From Chloroflexota bacterium (GTDB lineage: Bacteria; Chloroflexota; Dehalococcoidia; JAUQQI01), in the NCBI GenBank assembly GCA_030549955.1, contig JAUQQI010000246.1, positions 1 through 5,058 on the forward strand: 5,058 nt of DNA, read 5' to 3'. The notes below the pieces were generated by a model. The model was not told the DNA's origin, did no database searches, and was given only the letters and a program-made list of their open reading frames with translations. Shown here piece after piece: positions 1 through 5,058 of the stretch. Within the stretch, counting starts at the first letter, position 1; every line of letters starts with the position of its first letter. A program made the position numbers and the translations under genes.

Positions 1-730
1 TATCCACCCCGAGTCCGGCCGCCAGCTCGGCCAGCTCCCGCCGGATCGTGCCCTCCTGGGCCGGGTCCAGGTGGATGGCCAGCACCGGCGGAATTCGCCC
101 CTGAATTGCCCGGAGCGTCTCAAGCTCCGCCCCGAGAAGCTCCGGCGTCAGGTGCTTCGCCCGCTCGGCTGCCTCCCGGTTTGCGTTAGCAAAGCTCACC
201 TCAAGGATGAGCAGGTCGGCCCGGACCGTTCGCCAGGCTTCGGTCAGGCCGCCCGGACCACAGTCGGCCCCGTAGAAGAAACTGCGGCCTTCCCGGCTGA
301 CGTGAAACCCGACGGTCGGGGGGCCGTGGCCCACGGGAACGGCCGTGACCAGGTAATCACCGATGGCGAAGGGCCGTAAGGGCTCAATGATTTCAAACCG
401 GAGGCTGGGCCGGTCGGGCGGCCAGTCGGTCAGGACCAGCCAGAGCTCGGGGTTGAAGAGGTGGGCAACGAGGGCCTCCCGGACAGATTCGGTGGTGTAA
501 ACCGGGGTTGTGTCCCGGAAGGCCGTATTCAGCCCGAACAAGGGCAGGTCTTTGACGTGGTCAAAATGGCGGTGGCTGATTAAAATCGCCTCCACCGCGG
601 CCTGTTCCTCGAGCGAAAGCCCAGCCGTGAGGCTGCCGGCGTCAATAGCCAGCCGCCCGTCGACCAGGAGTGAGACGGCCCCGCCCCCCTTGACATCTGT
701 CTTGTGGGCCCCGAGGACTGTGAGCTTCAT
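1..730 (-). CDS. MBL-fold metallohydrolase, class II cyclic-nucleotide phosphodiesterase-like (C terminus cut by window edge)
   Basis: The frame is open from an ATG at 730 to the window edge, giving 243 codons with no stop. The protein begins MKLTVLGAHKTDVKGGG, has an LAIDAGSLTAGL stretch at about residues 28-39, and carries the zinc-binding signature SHRHFDH at 52-58 (H53, H55, D57, H58). Further candidate metal ligands or catalytic positions are H135 (VGHG), D156 (YGADCG), H193 (KHLTPE) and H220 (AIHLDP). This order of motifs matches the MBL-fold family that includes class II 3',5'-cyclic-nucleotide phosphodiesterases; those proteins are about 250 residues, so only a few residues should be missing. 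The fold implies a cytosolic two-metal hydrolase. The exact substrate (cAMP or another phosphodiester) is inferred from the family only. The start overlaps the preceding gene's stop (ATGA at 727-730) and has a strong ribosome binding site inside that gene. An RNase Z-like or PhnP-like activity is possible. I am sure of the fold and unsure of the substrate. Confidence 0.85.
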   Translation of the reverse strand, partial: MKLTVLGAHKTDVKGGGAVSLLVDGRLAIDAGSLTAGLSLEEQAAVEAILISHRHFDHVKDLPLFGLNTAFRDTTPVYTTESVREALVAHLFNPELWLVLTDWPPDRPSLRFEIIEPLRPFAIGDYLVTAVPVGHGPPTVGFHVSREGRSFFYGADCGPGGLTEAWRTVRADLLILEVSFANANREAAERAKHLTPELLGAELETLRAIQGRIPPVLAIHLDPAQEGTIRRELAELAAGLGVD

Positions 731-1881
731 TGGGTTGGCTCCTCCGGCCGGACGCCCCTCAGGCCCCAGAGGCCCCGGCCGACCCCCCGTCCAAGAAAGA
801 GCACCTTAAAGCTGCCGAGGCCCCCGGGCTGAACCAGGCTCCGGATAAGGGTCCGGTTGCGCTGGTAAGACTCAGGGTCGTCGAAAACGGCCCGGTCCAG
901 GGCGCGGAGATAATCTTCGATGCCCAGGTTTCGCAAGAAATGGGCCTGGGTTATGAGGCCCAGAACTTCCAGGCCGCATTCTCGACCGGCAAGGGCGAGA
1001 CCAGTGAAATCAACGTGGGCAGTAATATCCTGCGTGCCCGGAAACCGATACGGGTCCCCGTGGTAGCCGCCCCGGAAGTAGCACATCAGCGTTCCCCGGG
1101 GGAATCTTCCCGAGTAGAGCTCGGCGGCCGGGTAGCCGTAATCGATGACCAGAAATAACCCGGCCTTGAGAAGCTGGCCAACCCGCCGGACCCATTGCGG
1201 ACCCGCCGGGCAAACCTCCGCCCGGACGCCCTCCGGCAGCCGAACCCCCACCCGGTCGAAATATGTCGCCAGCCCGGGGTCGGAAAGCTCGCCCTCGACC
1301 TCGACAAGCCCATCCTGCCAGCTGACGTAGACCTCCCGAAGCTGGCCGTGGCGGTTCACAACAATGTGTACGGGCAGGGCGTCGAAAAACTCGTTGGCGA
1401 TCACCAGCCCCCTAAAGGGCCCGGCCGGCAGGTCGGTCGTGAACTCGACCCGGGCGACCAGGTCGCCGGGCTCCTCCGCCAGCCGCCGGTGGGCCGCCCG
1501 GAGGTTCGGTTCAAAATCGACAAGGAAGTACCGGGCCCGGTCGTAAACCTGGGGCCAGTCCCGGGCCAGGCCAGCCAGCAGGCTGGCGGCCAGGTGTCCC
1601 TGGCCGCCGCCCAGGTCGACGATAACAAAGTCGTCAGGCCGGCCCAGCCAGGCCCAGATATCGGCGGCCTGGCGGGCCAGCAGGTGGCCGAAGACCGGGT
1701 GGACGGCCGGCGACGTGTAGTAGTCGCCCCGGTCCCCCACCCGGGGGTGGTCGCTGGTGTAGTAGCCCCAGGCCGGGTCGTAAAGGACGAAGGCCATGTA
1801 CTGCGCAAACGTAAGGGGGCCCTGCCGGCGAATGAGGTCAGCCAGGGCGTCAAAGATGGTTCCGGTCCGGGGTCCGGTCAC
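727..1881 (-). CDS. SAM-dependent methyltransferase, MidA/NDUFAF7 family (COG1565)
   Basis: The predicted protein is 384 residues from a GTG start at 1881. The N-terminal segment GPLTFAQYMAFVLYDPAWGYY (about 21-41) and GDYYTSP (52-58) are family hallmarks. They are followed by the SAM-binding motif I VDLGGGQG (88-95), ANEFFDALPVH (162-172), VIDYGYP (245-251), and a C-terminal block with a DITAHVDF element (285-292) and a GSFKVL end (356-361). Mitochondrial NDUFAF7 (MidA) methylates an arginine of a complex I subunit; the bacterial substrate is not established, so protein arginine methylation is only an inference here. The frame stays open upstream to 2046, but those extra 55 residues are Arg/Pro/Gly-rich, lie inside ogt and resemble no family sequence. 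The GTG at 1881 overlaps the ogt stop (GTGA) and sits just before the conserved region. Only a weak GGAAA-like ribosome site precedes it, so translation probably depends on coupling. Motif I has Asp (D89) where many relatives have Glu. Confidence 0.9.
   Translation of the reverse strand: MTGPRTGTIFDALADLIRRQGPLTFAQYMAFVLYDPAWGYYTSDHPRVGDRGDYYTSPAVHPVFGHLLARQAADIWAWLGRPDDFVIVDLGGGQGHLAASLLAGLARDWPQVYDRARYFLVDFEPNLRAAHRRLAEEPGDLVARVEFTTDLPAGPFRGLVIANEFFDALPVHIVVNRHGQLREVYVSWQDGLVEVEGELSDPGLATYFDRVGVRLPEGVRAEVCPAGPQWVRRVGQLLKAGLFLVIDYGYPAAELYSGRFPRGTLMCYFRGGYHGDPYRFPGTQDITAHVDFTGLALAGRECGLEVLGLITQAHFLRNLGIEDYLRALDRAVFDDPESYQRNRTLIRSLVQPGGLGSFKVLFLGRGVGRGLWGLRGVRPEEPTQ
739..745 (-). promoter_or_regulatory. 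Shine-Dalgarno site of the MBL hydrolase gene, inside the upstream coding region
   Basis: On the minus strand this reads GGAGGAG and lies 8 bases before the ATG at 730. It is embedded in the last codons of the methyltransferase gene, where it encodes part of the Pro-Glu-Glu near its end. This supports the ATG at 730 as the true start and independent ribosome loading as well as coupling by the ATGA overlap. Confidence 0.8.
1585..1608 (-). repeat. Perfect 10-bp inverted repeat with 4-base loop inside the methyltransferase gene
   Basis: The arm GGCGGCCAGG at 1585-1594 and its exact reverse complement CCTGGCCGCC at 1599-1608 flank a 4-base loop. The transcript could form a very stable hairpin. 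It encodes the end of SAM-binding motif I (Gly-Gly-Gln-Gly-His-Leu-Ala-Ala), and no T-run follows in the direction of transcription. It is therefore not a terminator and may be a by-product of GC-rich codon choice. Confidence 0.4.
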
Positions 1882-2429
1882 AGGTTTCCACGGCCGGGCC
1901 GGCAGCACCGGAGCCTGAGCCCCTCCCGGTCGACCTGGTGGCCCTCCAGTTCCAGAAGGGCCGCCTTGAGGTCGAGCCCGCCCCCGTAGCCGACAAGCCG
2001 GCCGTCGGCCCCGACGACCCGGTGGCACGGCACGAGAACGGCCCACGGGTTCTTGCCAACTGCCCGACCGACAGCCCGGGCCGCCCCCGGCCGGCCAACG
2101 GCGGCGGCCAGCTGCCCGTAGCTAACGACCCGACCCCAGGGTATCTCCCGGAGCCGGGCCCAGACGGTGCGTTCAAATTCGGTGCCGACGTCGGGGTCGA
2201 GGCTACCGTCCAGATTGAACTCGACCGTCTCACCGGCGGCGTAGCGCCGCAGCAGACCTTCCCAGGCCCGGAACCGGTCCGTCTCAACCGGCCGACTGCC
2301 GGCCTCCATTTCAGCCTCGGCCAGGCAGGCATCCCGGGACGGGCAGAAGTGGGTGACGGCCCGGAGGCCCTTCGGGCCTCCGACCAGCCCGATGTAGCCG
2401 CTGGGAGTCCCGACGACGGTTATCTCCAT
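1878..2429 (-). CDS. ogt: Methylated-DNA--protein-cysteine S-methyltransferase (Ogt/MGMT family)
   Basis: This 183-residue protein is a suicide DNA-repair enzyme that moves the alkyl group from O6-alkylguanine (or O4-alkylthymine) to its own cysteine. The active site PCHRVVG lies at 134-140, with C135 as acceptor. Around it are GTEFERTVWARL (82-93), IPWGRVVSYGQLA (96-108), the helix-turn-helix/arginine-finger stretch RAVGRAVGKNP (118-128), and GYGGGLDLKAALLELEG (147-163), all in the canonical order for the C-terminal catalytic domain. Residues 1 to about 80 form the poorly conserved N-terminal domain. The length suits a stand-alone Ogt without an AraC-type Ada regulator. A short C-terminal tail after 163 ends in an Arg-rich stretch with adjacent cysteines C175 and C176, which is unusual but not obviously functional. 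The start is an ATG 16 bases after the previous stop, with a strong ribosome site. The stop overlaps the next gene's GTG. No regulatory site of its own is visible. Confidence 0.97.
   Translation of the reverse strand: MEITVVGTPSGYIGLVGGPKGLRAVTHFCPSRDACLAEAEMEAGSRPVETDRFRAWEGLLRRYAAGETVEFNLDGSLDPDVGTEFERTVWARLREIPWGRVVSYGQLAAAVGRPGAARAVGRAVGKNPWAVLVPCHRVVGADGRLVGYGGGLDLKAALLELEGHQVDREGLRLRCCRPGRGNL
2362..2382 (-). repeat. Perfect 9-bp inverted repeat with 3-base loop near the 5' end of ogt
   Basis: Arms CGGAGGCCC (2362-2370) and GGGCCTCCG (2374-2382) pair perfectly around a TTC loop (GAA in the transcript). The hairpin would form about 47 bases into the ogt coding region, over the codons for Gly-Gly-Pro-Lys-Gly-Leu-Arg. 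No T-run follows on the transcribed strand, so it is not an intrinsic terminator. An effect on ogt translation or mRNA processing is possible but unsupported. Confidence 0.4.
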
Positions 2430-2437
2430 AATTGCGG

Positions 2438-2445
2438 CCCTCCCC
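2438..2445 (-). promoter_or_regulatory. Shine-Dalgarno site of ogt filling the intergenic gap
   Basis: The minus strand reads GGGGAGGG here, starting directly after the stop of the upstream gene and ending 8 bases before the ogt ATG at 2429. The 16-base gap (2430-2445) is thus half ribosome site and half spacer. This fixes the ogt start and leaves no room for a promoter. Confidence 0.8.
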
Positions 2446-3993
2446 TCAGCATTTTAAAACGAGGCCCTGGGTCCCATCGACGACCACCCGGTCGCCGTCC
2501 CGCAGAAGCCGGGTCGCCTCCCGGACCCCGGCCACGGCCGGCAGGCCGTACTCCCGGGCCACGACCGAGGCGTGGGAGAGCTGGCCGCCCCGCTCCAGAA
2601 CCAGGGCCGAAAGCCGCCCGAAAACGAAAGTCCAGGCCGAATCAGCCGCCGGGCTCACCATCACCTCCCCCGGTCCGACCTGCCCCAGACCCTCCGGCCT
2701 GACGACGACCCGGACCCGTCCGATGCCAACCCCCGGGCTTACACCGATGCCCTTCAGTTCGGCGGCTCCCGCCGCGCCAGCCCGGAGGGGCCTGTCGCCC
2801 TGCAGAAATTCGGGGTAGAAATCAGGACCGGCCCGGAGGGCCTCGAACTCGGCCCGCCGCACCCGGAAAACGGCTGGCGGGGGCAGGTCCGGGTAGGCTT
2901 CGAGTTCATCGGCCGTCAGGAAGAAGACATCGGTCGGCAGGTCCAAATAGGTCGGGGCAAGGCGCCGGCCAATCCCCAGATAAAGCCGGCGAAGGAGGGC
3001 AAGGCCCATCTGCCAGTGGTGGCGCTGGGCCTCCCGAAGGCCCATGAAGCGGCGGGCAATCCCCACCAGCGGCTTCAGCCAGACCGGAGGCCGTGGAACC
3101 AGGAACGATGGAGAGCCCCTGCTGTCGAGCCGGCTTCGGGCTGCGGCCAGGTAATCTTCCAGGGCTTCGGCGACAGTCGGCCGGGCGATATCCAGGCTGA
3201 AGGAGCGGTGGCCGAACTCGACGACCAGCCTGGCCCGCAGGGACGCCGCCACATCCGGGTCATGGGCGGTGGCGGCGGCTTCCAGCACCCGGTTAAATTC
3301 GCACGTAACGTCGTCGCCCCGCCGGACCCACGCCGCCGCCCGGGCCGGTCCTTCCCCACGGCTGAGCCGGACGGCGGCCCGTCGGAGAAGGCTGTACCAG
3401 GCTTCGGCATGGAGAAGACTCCAGCGGTGGCGGCGGAGCAGGGCCTCGTTCCAGGCCTGGACTTCCCGGATGAGCCGCAGCCGGGCCCGGATGCCATCGT
3501 CGCCGGGAACCGCTTCGAGGGCCTCCGCCTCCGCCGACAGCTGACCCACCGCCGCCCGGTAGCGGGCCGAAAACTGCTGCCAGTCGGCCAGATGGACCGG
3601 GGGATTCCAGCCCGACACCGTCGTGAGAGCGCTGGCGGTCAGGTTGAGCAACCTCGGCCGGCGGGAAAATTGCCGGCGAAAGCCCGGGTCGCCGCCGGGG
3701 AAGTAGCGGGCCGCATCTTCCGGAATAAGCCAGTCGGGAAATACGCCGTAGAGGACGGCGAAAAGTTCGGCGTTGAAGTAGGGTCGGCCGAACCAGAGCC
3801 TGGTTACCGGCACCGGGCCGGGGTCGATGCCCAGCATCCGCAGGGGCTCCCGGACTGCCAGGTTTTCCAGAAAGGGCCGGATGATGGTCCAGCCCAGGGG
3901 GGAAACCGGCTCCGGGAAGCGCTCGTTCAGAAAGCCGGCGGTCCAGAGCCGGCCTTCGCCGGGCTCGGTAAAGAAGCTGCGTTTCGCGGTCAC
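2446..3993 (-). CDS. PEP-utilizer-like protein with central domain plus phosphohistidine (mobile) domain, lacking ATP-grasp
   Basis: The predicted protein is 515 residues from a GTG at 3993. The C-terminal 100 residues form a PEP-utilizing-enzyme mobile (swivelling) domain: GIGVSPGVGIGRVRVV (415-430), then GGQLSHASVVAREYGLPAV (469-487) with H474 as the presumed phospho-accepting histidine, ending in DGDRVVVDGTQGLVL. Residues about 16-400 resemble the middle domain of rifampin phosphotransferase/PEP synthase-like proteins: a Trp followed by NERFPEPVSPLGWTI (23-37), EFGHRSFSLDIARP (259-272), and DVFFLTADEL (355-364). Full family members (about 800-900 residues) begin with an ATP-grasp nucleotide-binding domain, which is absent here and not encoded immediately upstream. 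Without it the protein could not make phosphohistidine from ATP alone; it may work with a separate partner or have a binding role. The GTG overlaps the stop of the membrane-protein gene (GTGA at 3990-3993), and no good ribosome site is near, indicating coupling. Domain assignment is firm, activity unknown. The start is supported because conserved sequence begins by residue 17. Confidence 0.85.
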   Translation of the reverse strand: MTAKRSFFTEPGEGRLWTAGFLNERFPEPVSPLGWTIIRPFLENLAVREPLRMLGIDPGPVPVTRLWFGRPYFNAELFAVLYGVFPDWLIPEDAARYFPGGDPGFRRQFSRRPRLLNLTASALTTVSGWNPPVHLADWQQFSARYRAAVGQLSAEAEALEAVPGDDGIRARLRLIREVQAWNEALLRRHRWSLLHAEAWYSLLRRAAVRLSRGEGPARAAAWVRRGDDVTCEFNRVLEAAATAHDPDVAASLRARLVVEFGHRSFSLDIARPTVAEALEDYLAAARSRLDSRGSPSFLVPRPPVWLKPLVGIARRFMGLREAQRHHWQMGLALLRRLYLGIGRRLAPTYLDLPTDVFFLTADELEAYPDLPPPAVFRVRRAEFEALRAGPDFYPEFLQGDRPLRAGAAGAAELKGIGVSPGVGIGRVRVVVRPEGLGQVGPGEVMVSPAADSAWTFVFGRLSALVLERGGQLSHASVVAREYGLPAVAGVREATRLLRDGDRVVVDGTQGLVLKC

Positions 3994-5058
3994 GGCTGGC
4001 GTCTGAGACTCCGCCTGATTTTAACCCAGGCTTCCCGAATCCGGCCAGCCGCAGGCCGGGGAAGGGGCCGCTCGCCGTAGCGAACCCGGACGTAGGCGGC
4101 CGTAACCTCTTCGGCTTCAGCCTCGACCCCGGGAAGGTCCGACCGGACCCGGGCCAGGAACTCGAAGGGGGTTTCGTCGGGGCGATGAGGCCGGCCGAGC
4201 TCACCCATCAGCTTCAGAAACTCCCGGTAAATTTCCCGAACAGTTCGGGCCTCCGGCGAAAGGCCCGGACCGACGCCGGCCGGCGCCGGTGACACCCGCT
4301 TCGGACGCAGGCGGTCCAGCAGGGCCCTGAGGCGGGCCCGCAGGCCGGCCAGCGCCTCCCGCCATGACCAGAGAGACTGGCGGACTTCCTCGACCTCGGC
4401 CTCGGCCCGGCGACGACGGTAGCGGGTAACGGCCAGGGCCACCAGGCCGAGGGCGAGGACCAGAATCGCGGCCACGAGCAGCCACCGGAGGCCCTGAAGA
4501 ACGGCCGGAGGAAGCAGCTCGACTGGCCCTGGGCGGGCCTGACCCGCCTCCTCGCCGAACTGGCTGAGGGTCGGGACCTGAAGCTGGAACCAGAACCGCC
4601 GAACTAGTGGGCCGAGCACGATAACCAGCAACTCCGCCAGCAATCCCAGGGGCAGCAGGATGACGAAGAGGGCCCCCATAAGGAGCTGACCCAGAAGGCC
4701 AAGGGCCGCACGCACCCCGGCCGGGGGCTCCTGGAGGACCACAAACGCTGCCGCCAAGGCCCCGGCCAGGATGGCCACCACGGTGGCGGCCAGGGTCAGG
4801 AGCCAGGGGCCGGAAAGGCCAGGACCTTCTCCGCCCGCCCGGCGCACCCGCCTGAGGACCTCGTGCAACCGGGCGAGGGCCAGGGCGGCAAGGGCCACCG
4901 TGGCCAGGACCACCAGGTAGCCGAGGGTTACCTGCCCGACCGCGGGGTCGGGGCGGAGCCGGTTTACGAAAAAGAGGACAACCTGGGCCCCAAGGCCCAC
5001 GGAGAATTCCCGATAAAGGTCGTCGTAGTCGGCTTCAGCCGTGCCCACCGTAATTCCC
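3990..5058 (-). CDS. Multi-pass membrane protein with C-terminal DUF4129-like domain (N terminus beyond window)
   Basis: The frame is open from the window edge to a TGA at 3992-3990. A GTG at 5048 would give 352 residues, but it has no ribosome site and the frame continues to the edge, so I treat the gene as 5'-partial. Numbering from that GTG, hydrophobic segments lie at about 39-60, 82-105, 115-146 and 187-208, followed by Arg-rich stretches (210-214 and on) that should face the cytoplasm. A charged region at about 215-250 may form a helix or coiled coil. Residues about 267-326 contain VREIYREFLKLMGELG, then DETPFEFLARV and an AAYVRVRYGE end, which is the pattern of the DUF4129 domain. That domain is often found C-terminal in transglutaminase-like membrane proteins or encoded beside transglutaminase, MoxR ATPase and DUF58 genes. 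No transglutaminase catalytic domain is visible in the part present. The function is unknown. The stop overlaps the next gene's GTG start, so expression is linked to the PEP-utilizer-like protein. Confidence 0.75.
   Translation of the reverse strand, partial: GITVGTAEADYDDLYREFSVGLGAQVVLFFVNRLRPDPAVGQVTLGYLVVLATVALAALALARLHEVLRRVRRAGGEGPGLSGPWLLTLAATVVAILAGALAAAFVVLQEPPAGVRAALGLLGQLLMGALFVILLPLGLLAELLVIVLGPLVRRFWFQLQVPTLSQFGEEAGQARPGPVELLPPAVLQGLRWLLVAAILVLALGLVALAVTRYRRRRAEAEVEEVRQSLWSWREALAGLRARLRALLDRLRPKRVSPAPAGVGPGLSPEARTVREIYREFLKLMGELGRPHRPDETPFEFLARVRSDLPGVEAEAEEVTAAYVRVRYGERPLPRPAAGRIREAWVKIRRSLRRQP

Noticed and set aside
1195..1989. A 264-codon plus-strand open frame opposite the MidA-family gene
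   Set aside because: It has low-complexity composition and no domain, and is explained as the codon-bias shadow of the methyltransferase gene.
1882..2046. N-terminal extension of the MidA-family protein by 55 residues
   Set aside because: The extension lies wholly inside ogt and is Arg/Pro/Gly-rich without family similarity. The GTG at 1881 overlapping the ogt stop is the better start.
2572..4080. A 502-codon open frame on the plus strand, opposite the PEP-utilizer-like gene
   Set aside because: Its translation is rich in Pro, Gly and Arg with no recognisable domain. It lies antisense to a gene with clear conserved motifs, and long antisense frames are expected in GC-rich DNA with biased third codon positions.
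3293..4204. A 303-codon minus-strand frame overlapping the PEP-utilizer-like and DUF4129 genes
   Set aside because: It is an alternate frame of two genes with strong domain evidence. Its product is Pro/Arg/Gly-rich and matches no family.
4235..4249. Short inverted repeat (CCCGAAC / GTTCGGG) in the DUF4129 gene
   Set aside because: The arms are only 7 bases with a 1-base centre, too tight to fold as a normal hairpin. It is inside conserved coding sequence and no operator context is visible.
1..5058. Very frequent CCGG and GGCC tetranucleotides throughout
   Set aside because: They follow from GC-rich codon choices (GGC, GCC, CGG, CCG/CCC) in all genes. I cannot compute observed/expected ratios here, so I do not claim selection or a modification-related signal.
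1..5058. Search for a defence system, mobile element, CRISPR array, tRNA or riboswitch
   Set aside because: All sequence is accounted for by five tightly packed genes. I saw no direct-repeat array, terminal inverted repeats, transposase motifs or structured RNA in the single 16-base gap.

Overview
This is a GC-rich bacterial window (roughly two-thirds G+C by eye). It is filled almost end to end by five genes, all on the minus strand and read from high to low coordinates. The strong GGAGG-type ribosome binding sites, GTG starts and very tight packing fit a GC-rich bacterium. The mix of DUF4129, stand-alone PEP-mobile-domain, Ogt, MidA-type methyltransferase and class-II-phosphodiesterase-like genes makes me lean to a Bacillota/Clostridia-type lineage (Moorella/Desulfotomaculum-like), but no ribosomal or marker gene is present. 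Chloroflexota or Actinomycetota cannot be excluded.

Layout in transcription order: (1) >5058-3990, a multi-pass membrane protein with a C-terminal DUF4129-like domain, open at the window edge. (2) 3993-2446, a 515-residue protein with the central (substrate-domain-like) and C-terminal phosphohistidine domains of the PEP synthase/rifampin phosphotransferase family but no ATP-grasp domain. (3) 2429-1878, a methylated-DNA-protein-cysteine methyltransferase (Ogt) with a clear PCHRV active site. (4) 1881-727, a SAM-dependent methyltransferase of the MidA/NDUFAF7 family (COG1565). (5) 730-<1, a metallo-beta-lactamase-fold hydrolase resembling class II cyclic-nucleotide phosphodiesterases, cut by the window edge close to its C terminus.

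Three of the four junctions are 4-base stop/start overlaps (GTGA at 3990-3993, GTGA at 1878-1881, ATGA at 727-730). The fourth is a 16-base spacer that is almost entirely a Shine-Dalgarno sequence. There is no room between genes for a promoter or terminator, so the five genes look like part of one translationally coupled operon whose promoter and ends lie outside the window.

I see no shared pathway among the five products. They combine DNA alkylation repair, a protein methyltransferase-like enzyme, a metallohydrolase, a membrane protein and an orphan phosphotransfer-type protein, which suggests a housekeeping or maintenance operon rather than a defence island. The most noteworthy item is the ATP-grasp-less PEP-utilizer-like protein coupled to a DUF4129 membrane protein. 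I found no mobile element, CRISPR array, tRNA or rRNA, and no stretch over 300 bases without a gene.
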